From the NCBI GenBank assembly GCA_002189035.1, contig NEEC01000004.1, forward strand, positions 2,666,001 through 2,730,000: a DNA stretch of 64,000 nucleotides, given 5' to 3'. Every line of letters starts with the position of its first letter. Position 1 is the stretch's first letter. The notes beneath the pieces are model-generated. The model was not told the DNA's origin. It saw nothing but the letters and a program-made list of their open reading frames with translations, and did no database searches. This document shows positions 20,700 through 33,015 of this stretch, piece by piece. A program made the position numbers and the translations under genes. Source of the DNA: Utricularia gibba (Eukaryota; Streptophyta; Magnoliopsida; Lamiales; Lentibulariaceae).

Positions 20700-23390
20700 A
20701 ACTTTTGATCTTATCTTCAAATGTATATGAGTTAAGTTACTTAAATGATTTTGATCTAACACGATCTTTGATAGTCATTTTTCTTGATGGATTGTGAATA
20801 AGATCAAATAGATATGCACCTCATCCACTCTCATGAATTGATGGATTAAATTGTCTTTTATATATTTTCGCAAGAGTTTTCACTTGATAATATTTTGAAA
20901 TATAAGAACTTGCATTTTCATTGAAGTCCTTGTGCACTTAGGAGAGGAACAACATTAACAATTGTTATGATATTGCAAGTAAAATGATATATAAGAAGAT
21001 AATTCTAACCTGAATAGCTTTTTACTACCACTTTCTATAAGTACATGTCAAATCTGTCAAACAAATAATATAGTAATACTTGTTTTTTTTAGATCATTTG
21101 CTCCAAGATATTACGGTGGCACTCATTTTCTCTACACTATATTTCTTGATTCTATAGTTGGTTGATTTGTCATCACATCTCCTATAAATAGATAGTGAAT
21201 ATGCAGTAAATAATTGTCCACTTTCAATGAGTAAATCAATCTTCGCTTTATATTGGTGAAAATCTTAACATATTGCTCAAAAGTGGCCTTAACAAGAGCT
21301 TTTGGGGCTAATCTTCATGCCCCATGAAAAACACTATTTAGCGATTCAGCTATACTTCTAGTATGCACACTACATCTACAAAAATAAGAATAAAGTTAAG
21401 ATACGTAATAATATGAATAAAATTATTCCATTTCAAGTTTTCTTATTCCATCATCATATGATAATATACATTGCTTTGGATCAATTTCATGAAGACACTC
21501 AAATGCAGCATTTTTGTTTCTCATTTTCTGCATAGCTTTCTAAAACTTTTCTATTTTTGAACCCAAGGTAGCCTCCCAAAATAAATTAACCAAGTGTTTG
21601 GATCTGAAATGAGACATGAAATTTGCACCTAGATGTTGCATACAAAATTTGTAATCTCCTATAGGCTCATTGAGAGCAGGTATATCCTTAATTGTAGATA
21701 ACAATCCGGCACCATGATTAGTAACTAGACAAATACGATGTTCTTTCTCGTATTTAAACAATAGCTTAAAAAACCAATAACATGATTCATAAAATTCTTC
21801 CTCAACAATAGCAAAAGGAAGTGGAATTATAATGCGATAGCCATCAAGTGTGCATGCTATTAGAGGGTGATATCTATATCTTGCATATAGATGTGTTCTA
21901 TCAACACTAATAACCATCCGACAATACCCAAAAGCATGGACGCATGATCAAAAAGCCCAAAATATATGGTGTAGCATTAGCTTGCCATCATTGGAACAAA
22001 GATTCTCATATTCAAATATAGTATATATGATAAAAAAATATGTTAGTAAACAAACATCAATATTTGTAAAAGATAAAATTATAGAAATAACGCCTCGTAT
22101 TTCAATTAGTATAAAGAGAGTCTAACCCTCAAGTTTCAAAATTGCAAAAATGGCACCTCAAGTTGTCAAAACCGTTTAACTAAAACTCAAACAATTTTCA
22201 AAATTTTTAAAAAGTCAACCAAATATGAGAGATTAAGTATGCAACGAATACCTAGAAATGATAAGCTAAAAATGAGTGGTTAAATATATATAAAAAAGAC
22301 CCAAACAATTGTCAAAACCGTTCAATGAAGACCAATTCACATTGGATGAAAAAACAAGTCTTTAACAATAAGAATGACTGAAAACATAACCCTCATGAGT
22401 TCCTGTACCCAAAGTCTAGGTTACACAACAATAGGCCATAATCAATAAAAACACACATAAAAAGCTCAATAATAGAACCCAGCACTTTTTAACTAAAACA
22501 TGACTTCATGACACAAAATTAATGATTCCAATTATCTTCAAGCTTTGGATTGAGGCTAATCTCCAACAAACTCCACTCATTTTTAAAATAATAAAAATGA
22601 ATTACTTGCATTGAATTCCTTAATAGATAACATATAAGAAGAGAACTTTGTCACGATTCCTCCAAGTACCATATATATGCATGATAGCACATCTATATGA
22701 TAAACATCATCAATATCATCAATGACATCAGAAACACGTATCCTTATATTTGCTTTAACCTTGTTCATGATCTGAAGAGACACAAATTTACTAGTAATGC
22801 TATCATTTTTAACAGTTTTGGAACTGTTAGAAAAACAAGTATGAGACCTCTCATATTGTGTCATAGTCCAAAACTGAGTGACACTGTTGTTCCATACTTT
22901 AACACACCATTCACATGCAGACATTGCATTTCGGTTGATACAATTTATTTCATATTACTTGTTGTTGTTCTTCTCAACATGTAAATGCCTTTTCAGCTTT
23001 GTGATATAGTAATAACTCAATGCTTTCTTCATTGAAGTTTTATCTTTAAAGAAAACTCCCTTGCATGGATCACCATTTGTCCCATCAAAGCAATTCCAAG
23101 TCTTCTCAAACTCAACTGTTGTTGGAATTTCCATTGCCACATTGATTTCATAATATCTGCCTTCTGTTTGTTCATCATCACTTGAAGAAAGTAGATATGG
23201 AATAACTTCTTGTATCACTTAATATTCAGCTTGGTCAGTATCATCTTCCACACATAAATGATCTGAATCTCATAATATATCTTCATCACAAGGTGATTCT
23301 GGTGGTGAAGTATTGTGATATATTGGTGAAGTACATGGATTATTATAACTGGTTGATGCTTCTTCAACATTAACTAGAAATAAAAAAAAT
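20700..23390 (-). pseudogene. Decayed MULE transposase, different subfamily from 10060-12503
   Basis: Minus-strand blocks in order: an N-terminal block at 23218-22955 (PCKGVFFKDKTSMKKALSYY), a DNA-binding block at 22924-22690 (CEWCVKVWN, then FWTMTQYERSHTC), the catalytic domain at 21917-21540 (VISVDRTHLYARYRYHPLIA, IPLPFAIVEEE, FCMQHLGANF) and a post-catalytic block at 21520-21200 (NKNAAFECLHEIDPKQ, then IAESLNSVFHGA). The D of VDRTH fits the first catalytic Asp. Stops and frameshifts separate the blocks; no terminal repeats were resolved. Unlike the MULE at 10060-12503, an intact DNA-binding CEWC block is present. Confidence 0.75.
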
Positions 23391-24086
23391 TATACCATTA
23401 GCATACTTTAATCATATGAATTCAAAAAATATCATAAATGTAATTTAAAACTAATAATAATAAATGTTATTTGGAATCATATCAACACTTGAAATCATAC
23501 AACTTTGATTAAAAATCAAAGACAAACTATCATCCATTGTTAGATCCATAGCAATCACAATAATGCTAATAAAATACTCAGTTGAAGATAATTACATAAC
23601 TTCATAAATCAACAACAATAGCAAAGAATGGTAGTGGTGAGTCATAACATATACCATTGTTTCCATGAAACAAGTTACATCCCCAGTACAACTGGATCTC
23701 AATAGGAAATGAAGCCATTGAAATTGTGAGAGAAAGAAGAGGAGAAAAAATGATGATATGAGAGGTATTTCATAATATGCTTCGTTTTTTAATTTTGAAT
23801 TGGAAAAAAGGTAAAATTCCAAACTTTTCAAAATTTTAATATCAAAATATGAACATATCAGTATTACATGTCTACTATTACTTTGTTTTTGAATTTTGAA
23901 TTGGAAAAAAATATAAATTAATTTAATATTACACCAAACTTTTTTCAAAACTTTAATACTAAAATCTGAACATATCAATGTCACATGTCTATTATTGCAT
24001 TGAACGGATTGCTTATGATATAATATAAAAAGAAATAAATACAATATTCTATTTATATGAATTTTCATGCAAAAAATAAGCATAAA
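23391..24086. other. AT-rich spacer
   Basis: Contains two imperfect copies of a block near 23815-23890 and 23932-24005 (CATATCAGTATTACATGTCTA and CATATCAATGTCACATGTCTA). No gene. Confidence 0.4.
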
Positions 24087-24215
24087 GGGCTTGTTCTGTA
24101 TAACTTCTTGAAATAAATTCTATTTCTCATAAAATGAGTAGTAGTTAAAAAAAAGTAGAATAAGAAGTTATTTTTAAAAAGAAGTAGAATTTATTTTTTA
24201 ACCATGTTCGGTATA
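24087..24215. repeat. Foldback at the left end of the Harbinger element
   Basis: Starts GGGCTTGTTCTGTATAACTTC and folds back on itself (ATAACTTCTT with AAGAAGTTAT; AATTCTATTT with AAAAGTAGAAT). A related foldback with a similar start (GGGTTGTTCTGTG) lies at 27795-27872. Both look like Harbinger/Tourist-type terminal DNA. Confidence 0.45.
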
Positions 24216-24387
24216 TTGTAATCTACTTTCAATATCAAATTATCTTATTATCCTTGTCTTATATATATATATATATATTAGAATCATCAATTTTATAACT
24301 TTATTTAATTCTATTTTTATTACAAGTATTAATTCATAATAATACAATAGTGCATATTTAGTAGGCAATTAAAATTGAAATACAATT

Positions 24388-25684
24388 TTATCTAAGTCTC
24401 GTTGAAGAATTACATCCTTGATATGATGCCCACATTTCATTACAAATCGAATTTCTTAATTCATCCATTGGCGTTTCATTCAGTCTTTTATCAAGTTGAT
24501 CTTTAGTGATGGGAAGAGGAGGTTTCCTTTTATATTCATCAAGTCTTGTACCATGATCATCTGCGTCAACTTGTCTCAAGAAGTTGTGAATTGACATGGT
24601 AGCAGAAACAAGCTGCACATGTTTGCTGAAAGGAAAGCTGTGGGAGACATCGTTTATCTTGTGAAATCTATTTTTCCAAATCCCAAAAGATCTTTCAATA
24701 ATGCTTCGCAAAGATGAATGTCGGTAGTTGAATAGTTCTTTCGCACTTTTGAAACCACATGAACGTTGAAAATGATACTTTTGATTGCGATATGGAGCCA
24801 TGTACCCGACCGTATTTCCAAATCCCAAGTCCACAACGTAATATTTACTTAGCATAAAAAACAATAATAAATAATCTTCACAAAAGAGTTATTACAAAAT
24901 GATAGCATGTACCTAATGATGGTTTAGGAAATTGAGAACGATCATCTTCTAAACAATCTCTTAATAGCTTACTATCATGACAAACGCCTTCATTTCCCGC
25001 GAAAACAAAAACAAAACACATCCTAAAATCACATACAGCAAGTATATTTTGTGTAGATACCCCTTTCGTCCGACAAAACGTACTTGATCTTTAGGTGGAA
25101 CTGAAGCTATAATATGCGTTCCATCAATTGCACCAATGCAATCCTTAAACTATGGATAATACCTGGAATCCATTTGCACATAAGGGTCAACTAAAGAATA
25201 TTCATTCGGAGATTTAACCCATACAAGAGACATCCGAACAAAAGCTTTCAAAGCATTTTGGAAAGCTTTGTGAATTGTATCTGCACTATGTTGGAAAAGC
25301 TCTTGCAATGCTCGATTGGTTTTTCTGTGACCTACAGCTTTAAGAAAGATTGCAACTTCTTCTACCGCAATATATTTCCTCTTCTTTCGCCCATATTCAT
25401 TCACCAATAGACCGCAAAATTGAAGAAACATATGAGTGTTCATACGAATGAATTGTAAGCTCGAGAATCATGTCCATTAAGCATATCCAAAGTAAAGACC
25501 ATCCATTGGTAAGACGATTGTTGATGGGTTGCTTCAGTAAGTAGTGGTATTGTGCTATGAGACCCATGATTTGCTCAATCTTTGAAGTATCTCCATCTTC
25601 AAAACCTAAACTTGTTTCTGAAGAACCACTCAACATATCTTCTTCAAAAGATTGTGATGAAGACATTGAGAAGACTTGGTTCAA
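24388..25684 (-). pseudogene. PIF/Harbinger transposase (DDE nuclease), nearly complete
   Basis: Three minus-strand segments. The leader (25684-25397) opens MNQVFSMSSSQSFEED. The helical N-terminus (25443-25150) has YIAVEEVAIFLKAVGH and HSADTIHKAFQNAL. The catalytic part (25150-24388) has the D-containing block CIGAIDGTHIIA, a GRKG block, then YMAPYRNQKYHF, ELFNYRHSSLRSIIERSFG with the catalytic Glu, and the C-terminal HNFLRQ. A few stops and frame changes interrupt 25150-24870, so this copy is probably inactive, but all domains remain in order. It is paired with the SANT-type ORF at 26016-26901, as usual for plant Harbingers. Confidence 0.8.
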
Positions 25685-25710
25685 TAGATTAAAAGTTTGG
25701 TTATGTATAT

Positions 25711-25950
25711 ATAAGCGTCCACTTTAGTTCACAGGCATCCACTTTAGTTCATGAGCATTCATTTTAGTTCACATACATTTACTTTAGTTCACGAGCATCC
25801 ACTTTAGTTCAGGCACATCTACTTTAGTTCACACGCATCCACTTTAATTCACGTGCATTCACTTTGGTTCACAAGCATCCACTTTAGTTTACACGCATCC
25901 ACTTTAATTCACGTGCATTCACTTTGGTTCACAAGCATCCACTTTAGTTC
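25711..25950. repeat. 20-bp minisatellite, 12 units, with a 60-bp higher-order repeat
   Basis: Exact 20-base periodicity of the unit GCATCCACTTTAGTTCACAN over 240 bases. Units 7-9 (25831-25890) are repeated as 10-12 (25891-25950) with a single difference, so a 60-bp trimer has itself been duplicated. It lies just upstream of the transposase start on the minus strand, between the two Harbinger ORFs. Confidence 0.95.
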
Positions 25951-26015
25951 ACAAAAATTGCTTTAAGTTACGAGAAACGATTTAAATAAAAGTATTGTCA
26001 CACGAAAAATGAAAT

Positions 26016-26901
26016 CTAAAGTAATGCCATATGAAAAAGCATACTAATGTCACAAAAACAACACAAAACAACACTAGAAGCGCTGAAGTCTGTCTTCAAG
26101 TTCTTCCAATAAGTGTTGTTCTCAGTGATCTCTTTCATTGATTTAGCAATTATGTCTCTATTGGTAGAACAATGACCTTTGCATTTTTTTGACGAAGAAT
26201 TTTCACCCTCATTCAATACCGGAATTGAACCTTGTCCAAGAGGAGGTGTACCAAGGTCATCAATAGGAGTGAAATCCCAAATCAAACTTGTGTCATCAAT
26301 CGGTTGGAAATCATGATTTTCATCGAAGTTTTGAGGAAGAATACCAAAATTTGGTGTATAACTATGCTCCCCATATGCAATGATATCATCAAAAAGTTTT
26401 TCTTAAATCTCAAGGTGTGGTGGTAGTCCATCACGGTATTTCTTTGCATCTAGATTCTCCTAAACACAGAAAAAAACATCAAATAATGAATGAATCCAAA
26501 TAATGAAGTATACACCAATAAGTATTAGCATATAAATATAATCGTAGAATATACCGCAATTCTTTCATTCCACCAATCTTTTTAGCCAAGATTGTATTTT
26601 TTTCACGACCCCAACCAATACCTATCCAATTCTTTAGTCGATTCCATAATGTCCATAAACTTCGCAGTTCTATCCATTTGTTCTTTATTTTCTTCATTGT
26701 GTACTCATCACTTGTCTTATCATTCAGATTTTTCAATATATTATTCCATCCTTGCTTGTTAAAAGAAGTTGGTATGTTTTTTGCCTCAGTTTCAATTAAA
26801 CAAATCTTCAAAAACAAGAGAATTTGTCTAGATATCTTGTCCCATTTTGCACTTGGTTTCTTGATGGGTAATTTCACTCTACCAATAGAATTATCCATCA
26901 A
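26016..26901 (-). pseudogene. Harbinger accessory protein (Myb/SANT-like DNA-binding ORF)
   Basis: The minus-strand frame 26901-26479 encodes the plant Myb/SANT-like domain that accompanies Harbinger transposases: AKWDKISRQILLFLKICL, then NKQGWNNILKNLNDKT, then KIKNKWIELRSLWTLW. A separate frame 26285-26016 carries a Ser/Lys-rich segment (NSSSKKCKGH) and a helical end typical of the C-terminal half. An intron or frame breaks lie between. In the family this protein helps bring transposase to the element ends. Confidence 0.7.
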
Positions 26902-27126
26902 AATTAGTAGTTAGTGTGAATTTGGTTTATGTACTTGTCAAGTAAGATTGAATAAATATAAATTGCTATAATTCAAATATGGAGTAATCAAAATGCATTT
27001 ATAATTCATTTAAAGTTAACAAACAAGAATAAAATGGAACTAAAATAAACTACAATATGCAATTAATTGTGATGTTGTGCACGTAGGTCTTGATCAATAA
27101 AGTGAAGAATAAAGTGACCACATTCT

Positions 27127-27366
27127 TTAACTCGTTAGGAATTCTCTCAAAGTACATTTCGCCATCTCCATATCCCTATTTTTAGCATACTTGTTGATCA
27201 TCTTGTTCCAAGTGATGGATGTCCTTTTGGGCATTCTTTGAAACAAATCCCATGCAAGACACATATTTCCTTCCTCCATGTATCCCCTAATTATGGCATT
27301 CCAAGTTACCCCATTCCTTTGAAGCATAACGTCAAACATCTTCCTCAAGCTCACAACATCCCACAT
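27127..27366 (-). pseudogene. PPR-protein fragment
   Basis: About 80 codons encode two to three degenerate pentatricopeptide repeats: RNGVTWNAIIRGYMEEGNM, then AWDLFQRMPKRTSITWNKMI, then YAKNRDMEMA. No start, targeting peptide or further repeats. It lies between the Harbinger SANT ORF and the right foldback at 27795, so it may be a host gene fragment carried by the element, or an older fragment that the element landed next to. Confidence 0.65.
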
Positions 27367-27794
27367 TTACCGTAGATATCGACCAAATAAGTACCTACTA
27401 TTACATGACTTCCTCACACTATTTAGCAACTCATTCATATTTCAGATATGAAAAGTAGAGAAAACTCATAGATTGAAATCAGGCATTATGTATTTAGACT
27501 TATGAAGGACTGAAAAATATAGGGGAAAAATTACTAATCGCTTAGAAACTAGTAGGAGCACTAATTTCGTGCTGAAACTTCAACCGTCCATGAAATTCGA
27601 AGATGAATGCTGCACTTCCTAGGGTTTGTTGTTGGAATCCCCTTCCATTCGTTATCGGTTTTAGAAGGGTATTCTAGTAAATGCAATGTAAGAAGTAAAA
27701 TTTAAGAGAAGTAGCCCATGTGTTACTTCTCATTTATTAAAGAAAGAAGGAGTAGTAGAATTAGATTGTGTGGAGAGAAGATAAGTAGAATGAA

Positions 27795-27872
27795 GGGTTG
27801 TTCTGTGAATAAGTTTAATTCTATTTTTTTTTTTTAAAAGTAGAATTTATATGATCAAAATTTGTGCCAAAC
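27795..27872. repeat. Foldback related to 24087-24215
   Basis: Begins GGGTTGTTCTGTG like the left copy and contains AATTCTATTTTT facing AAAAGTAGAATT around an A/T-rich centre, ending near GTGCCAAACATG. Likely the right Harbinger end or a Tourist-like MITE. Confidence 0.4.
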
Positions 27873-28348
27873 ATGCACAAAATGATGAGTGAATTTTTAT
27901 GTAAAAAATAAACAAAAAAATGAAGTTAAATACTAAATTACAAAGTTGGTTATTATTTGAAATTATCTAATTTGCCTTGCCAAATTCTACAAATTATTTT
28001 CCAGAAATCTCTCAGGCGGTCAAATTAGGGAAGTTATTTCCGGCTTTTCAGTGTTGTCCAATATTTTGTATTTTTTTCAATATGAAGCACTCTATTGTCT
28101 TGTAATATGGAGTCCAAGTTGCCGGTTCGATTTCTTGCGGTTTTCATTGCCTTCATGCGTCGGTTTACGTTGTTTTTTTTACTTTCATAGTTTTCATGCT
28201 TAAAAAAATGCTCTTCACTTCCCATCTACCCTGCCTGATAAGAGTTGATTGAATTCAAGACAATGACTTTTTAAAAGAGACACTGGAAACAAATGATCAA
28301 CGAGAAGCCAGCAAGATTCATATAACCATGGAATTATCAGCAAGATCT

Positions 28349-29466
28349 TCAGAACAATTCAGACAGCCCGCAGCATCTCTTCCAGGATGCTTTTGGAGTC
28401 ATCATCAATGTCTGCTGGAACATGAAAACATTGGTGAGTTCAATTATCCGAGAGCTGACAAGCTGATGATAAGGTGTTATAAGATGCTGCAACACCTGTG
28501 AGACTTCTTGTTCTGCTTCGTGAACAGGATTTACTGAACATGCAGTTGCATTTTTCACACTGAGCACTGTTATTTCATCTCTTCCCTGATCTTTTAATGT
28601 TACATCTTCGTTGTGTAATGCATCCTGCACCTTGGTTCTGGAGTTGGACAAAGCCATGGCATCAGCTGCTTCCGCTGTGCCATCAGCTTTTTGTTTTCTT
28701 GTATGAGGCTTGTGAACAGGTTCATGAGAAACCTTCTTAGAGTCAGCTGGTGGTTGAATTGAACCAATAGCAGCAGCTACATCATCTGATGACTCTTTAC
28801 ACAAAGAGTCAAAAAATGTGTTTTCAACGGTGGTATTATGCATCCGCGATTTGCCCATTTTCCCAATCTGCTTATTTTCCTCCCTTAAGCTGCTTTTTAG
28901 GCCTAATCCTTCCATACTAGTCTGGCTTCTCCCTGGAAGTGTCTCCTGAAGCGTCGGCCAGAAATGGGTATCACCAAAAGCAGAGCTTTCAGATCCCTAG
29001 TGCCCATCTTCGTGTTTCCTCCCAAAGCCCCTCCATTGTTACAACCTTCAAACTCATAATAATACCCTTCCTTCTGTAAGATCTCCTGATGGTTGTGATC
29101 ACCATTGTTCTCTTGTTTCAGAATCTGCTCTTGTCCCCCAGCTTCGCCTTTACTTTTCGCTAAACACAGAATGCAATGCAATAACAGCTATGTGAAAAAA
29201 GACACGTTATTACAGAGTGTGCGTTCTTTCAGGAAGAGCAGTGCACCTTTTGAGGATGTTGAAGCAGAGTTGTCGTGCTTTCCCATGTTTTTATTCGCAG
29301 AAGCCTGCCCTTTTTCTTTACACTTGTTACGTCTTCTCCGACGAGCGTCACGTGATCTACCCATAAATAATGGCAAAAGGCTTCCAATATATATAAGAGC
29401 GGGCAACAGCAACAGCAACAGCAGGTGAAGAAGCATATGCAGAATTGAATGCTCAGGCGATCCCAA
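28349..29466 (-). CDS. Unrecognised membrane-anchored protein, two exons, one apparent frameshift
   Basis: Exon 1 is 29466-29247 and exon 2 29159-28349, with an 87-base GT-AG intron. The product would be about 343 residues if one missing base is assumed. It has an N-terminal transmembrane segment (LLLLLLLPALIYIGSLLPLF), then a basic stretch (ARRRRRNK), a Gly/Asn-rich middle, and a Ser/Lys-rich tail with no domain I recognise. At 28995-28997 (CCC on plus) the frame changes; one additional base there joins GGNTKMGTR to a coherent continuation (ESSAFGDTHFWP). This matches the pattern of missing homopolymer bases in neighbouring genes. The topology suggests a short lumenal or external N-end and a long cytosolic tail. 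Function unknown. Confidence 0.5.
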
Positions 29467-29504
29467 GGGTCAAAAAGATTTGAAGCGGCACCCAATAAGT
29501 ACAC

Positions 29505-30400
29505 TATACATTGAACGCTTTCAAGGTCCTCTGAATTCTGTTAAGCATGTTTGTTTTCTATGAGGAATATTATGGGACATTGTTCACCATGTCCACCATT
29601 GAAAAGAATTCTATAAAATGGAAATTAACTTTCTTTTTCCCTCGCAATTTTCAACAAGTGAGGTTGATGGTCAGTCGTCTTCTCTACTTGGAAAAACAAC
29701 ATCCTGTATTTTTAAATGGTTACTTGTTCTTTTCAGGTTGTTTGTATGTTCCGGACACATGAAACCACCTTCTGCTGCTCATTTCTTCATATGATCGATG
29801 TCCACTTAGTTCACTTTGGGGACCTTTGTATTCATGTGCTCTCTCAAACGTGGCACCTGAAGGTAGTCTTTTTTTTTATATCGACAGAGGGTTGTCGTGC
29901 TCGGTGCTCCTTTGAGAGGGAGCAGCCGCAACTCCACGAGAAGGCAAAAAAAACCATATAGCGACCTGTCTGCCGCACTCTTCTACTGCTATACACCTGT
30001 TTCAAATGCAGCAGCGCTGCTGAAGACATGGATTTGAGCAAGTTTGCCTGCACGCTAAATAAATAACCTGACGAGGCTGAAACTAGTTCCATTCATCGCA
30101 CTTTGGTTTGAAAACGAACAAGGCAATGCTTGATTTTCTATGTTTATCATTTAAAATGCTGACATGCAATCTTCATATGCCTAGCCACTCACATGAACAA
30201 AACATCCAAAACACTTGCCTTGCAAAACCAGGAATACATCATACATAACAAGGCTATCAAAAACTCCTTTTACTAACGAACGTAAATGTAATTCGTTCGT
30301 TCGGTAAACTTGTAAACTTAACACGACCCAGGCACAGTGAAAACGGAGCAAAAAAATGTGAAAAAGTAGAATAAAATTAATGTACAGAAGAAGAATAGAA
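29505..30400. other. Intergenic; promoter side of the 28349 gene and 3' flank of the MACPF gene
   Basis: No conserved exon. Short frames on both strands (for example 29844-30092 minus) have no recognisable domain. Confidence 0.4.
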
Positions 30401-30403
30401 ATG

Positions 30404-33015
30404 CTAGTAATTCAAAAGAGAATACTTCACCCGGACGACTATTCTCCCTTTATCCACACCAAGCTTGGCTCCGGTCACCAGCCAATGACCAGGAACATCC
30501 TGTGGCCCCTTCAACATCTCTGTAGTGTCCACTATTCTTGCGAGCTTACTAGATCCATCACCTCTTTGTGAGGTTGATGATGATGATGACCCATCGCTGT
30601 TATATAGATTTGATGGCTATGATCCCACACTGATCTCCTTATGGTGCATCCTGGTACCTTGGAAAAGAGGAGTTTGAGGTGCAGGACGCTTTGGCACCAA
30701 AATCCCAGACACCAAGCTGAGCTCCGGTAACGATGTGGACACCAGATAGATCACCGATGCAGGTATCAGTGAACTCTATAGGGGAAGTGCTCACGTGAGA
30801 GAAATTCTTCCATTTTATTGGCTCAAACCACCGGCTGTCCTGCTCCTCTGGCCCTTGCCACCGTGGTGGCCCAATTGCCATGTGCGCGTCCCAGTGTGGC
30901 TGGAGTATCTTTGGCAGGGAAATCAAATGTTGCAGGTTGATGGTTAAGCGATTTTGTTTGCTACCTTCCAGGCTGAGTTTCAGTCCTGTTACTGGCTTCC
31001 TCCCCACCGTAACCTGCAAAGGGCCAATCAACTTGGAGTTTCAAATGGATTGTTTCTTGACAAAGTCGATAGCCTCTTTTTAAATCACAACATTACATAA
31101 CTGTTGAAAAATGCAGCGGTTACATACCTGATCTGGGCTGACATAGAGCTTGGGACCTATTAAACTGAACTGAAGAGCTGGGCAGACGGGTTCTTTCCGT
31201 TGGAGATTGTTCATCTCCGGTGCCCAAACTTTGGTATTTGGAAATCAAAGAAGTACTGCAAATCCTCAATTGGTGGTTTGTCTGAAGAAGATAAGAAATT
31301 TGTGTAGCAGATCAGTAATGATCACACAAAATCACAACAAAGGAATTGGACAAGTTCTTACATTCTAAGTATAAATCAATGGCACGAGCTAAATGCTTGA
31401 TTCCTGCAACTCCATCAAGTAAAGACACAATTGGTACAAAAGTCATGTTGATTACATCTGGTGCTGCTTCCACTGTTTGCGCCCATTTATCATAGCTCTG
31501 CTCAAGGTCATCTCCACCTCTTCTTCGGAAAATGACTGTAACATCCTGTGAGTATGGTTTATGAGGCATGGCATACAAAATTTGTTTTCTTATTGCGTCT
31601 ATAAGAAACACATTAGAATCAGCAGGCTTCGACAAGAGGGGTTTAATGACATTTTGCCTAGCTATTCGAACCTCATACTCCTCTCGAATTTGCTTAGAAA
31701 AAAAACTCATGCCATTTCCAGAGACTCGTGTGCGTCAGAAGCATATACTTTACTCACCTTGTCCTTGTATTTCAAGGCCCCAGAACTTTTCGAATCTGAA
31801 AACCTCTGATCTCCAATGTCTGTCACGTAGCTTTTGATCTCTGATATTGACAGAGGGGATGATTGGTGCTGCCGAATGTACACTGCATCCCTTCCACCAA
31901 TCGTTGCAGAAGTAACAATATGGGTGCCATAGTTTTCAATAAAGCTGAGGACGAAGAATCCACTTTTTCTTAGTTCGGATTAAATTTGAATCTTTTGAGA
32001 TGTCTTCGTAGGAATGAACAACAAGGCATATACAAGCATCAACAGATATGCCAACAAGGCAAATTATAAAGGATGACCTACCTTGCTAAGGATGCAGGAT
32101 TCCAAGTATAAGGAACGGCACGTCTCACTTCATCCTGCAAGACACGAATTGGCTTTGCTATATGAACACTGAATAATGGGATAACACGTCCCACCATTGC
32201 AAGCGATTTTGTAGCTGCTGCATCTATTTGCCATGAGCCGCTGAAGTTAAACATCGCATTGAAACTTCCAAGCGGTATGTCGCTTTGTATGTCAGATTTT
32301 TCATTGAAATATTTCGCCATCTAAAAAAAACAGATTACCAAGCATTAAATCTCTCCTTCAAAAAAAAAAAAAAAACAAACAAAAAATAGCCATGATTCAG
32401 ACTGCAATGGGTTCTATACGGAAAAAAAAACAAAATTCATCAAGTAGCGACATTTCACATCCGTGTGCTGAGAAACCAGATAGATAAAAAAAAAAAAAAA
32501 GTTCCTATGTACCTCAATATCCAGCACCCGAATCTACATTCAAAGATTAGCGCTAACCATAATCAAGCTCAACGACAACCCACTTTTCTTTGTGTAGAAC
32601 AAAAGGAATCCAGGCATTATTAAACACACGATGTAATTTTCATCTACTTCAATCACCTTCAGAAAGAGGAATATAACCAATACAATCAATCATGAACAAA
32701 AGAAATGATTAGAATGGAAACCTCGGCGAAACTGGAAATTGCCGTTTTCTCCATAAAGCTCTCCCCGACGGTGAAGTCAATATCACAAGAAACATTGGGG
32801 ATGACACAAGATTCAGATATTCTAAGATCCGCAGTCCGGGTGTGATCGATATCTACCAATCGAGAGCCAGGAGTGCCCTTGCAATACAAAAGCCGGATAT
32901 CAGAAGTGACATCGAATCCGCGACCCAGAGCTTGAATTGAATTGCTGAGCGTGGTAACCAGAGCATTTTCTAAAGAAAACCCGCTCGAAAAATCTCGCCC
33001 AGTAGCCGAATCCAT
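30404..33015 (-). CDS. MACPF domain protein, CAD1/NSL1 type, six exons, three apparent frameshifts
   Basis: Exons: 33015-32722, 32320-32082, 31944-31758, 31545-31362, 31281-31128, 31013-30404, all GT-AG. The ATG at 33015 (MDSATGRDF) starts the family's opening block (NSIQALGRGFDVTSDIRLLY). Next come the MACPF core (YGTHIVTSATIGGRD in exon 3; DVTVIFRRRGGDD in exon 4), the exon 6 block QPHWDAHMAIGPP and the conserved end GHWLVTGAKLGV. With three single bases restored it would be about 556 residues, close to Arabidopsis CAD1. Plant members restrain salicylate-dependent immunity and cell death. The frame breaks at about 31226-31230 (exon 5), 30690-30692 and 30615-30616 (exon 6), each where one base seems missing from a short identical run. 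Taken literally, the protein stops after the exon 5 break. Confidence 0.85.

Noticed and set aside
29844-30092. 82-codon minus-strand frame
   Set aside because: No domain or splice support; likely a chance frame in an intergenic region.
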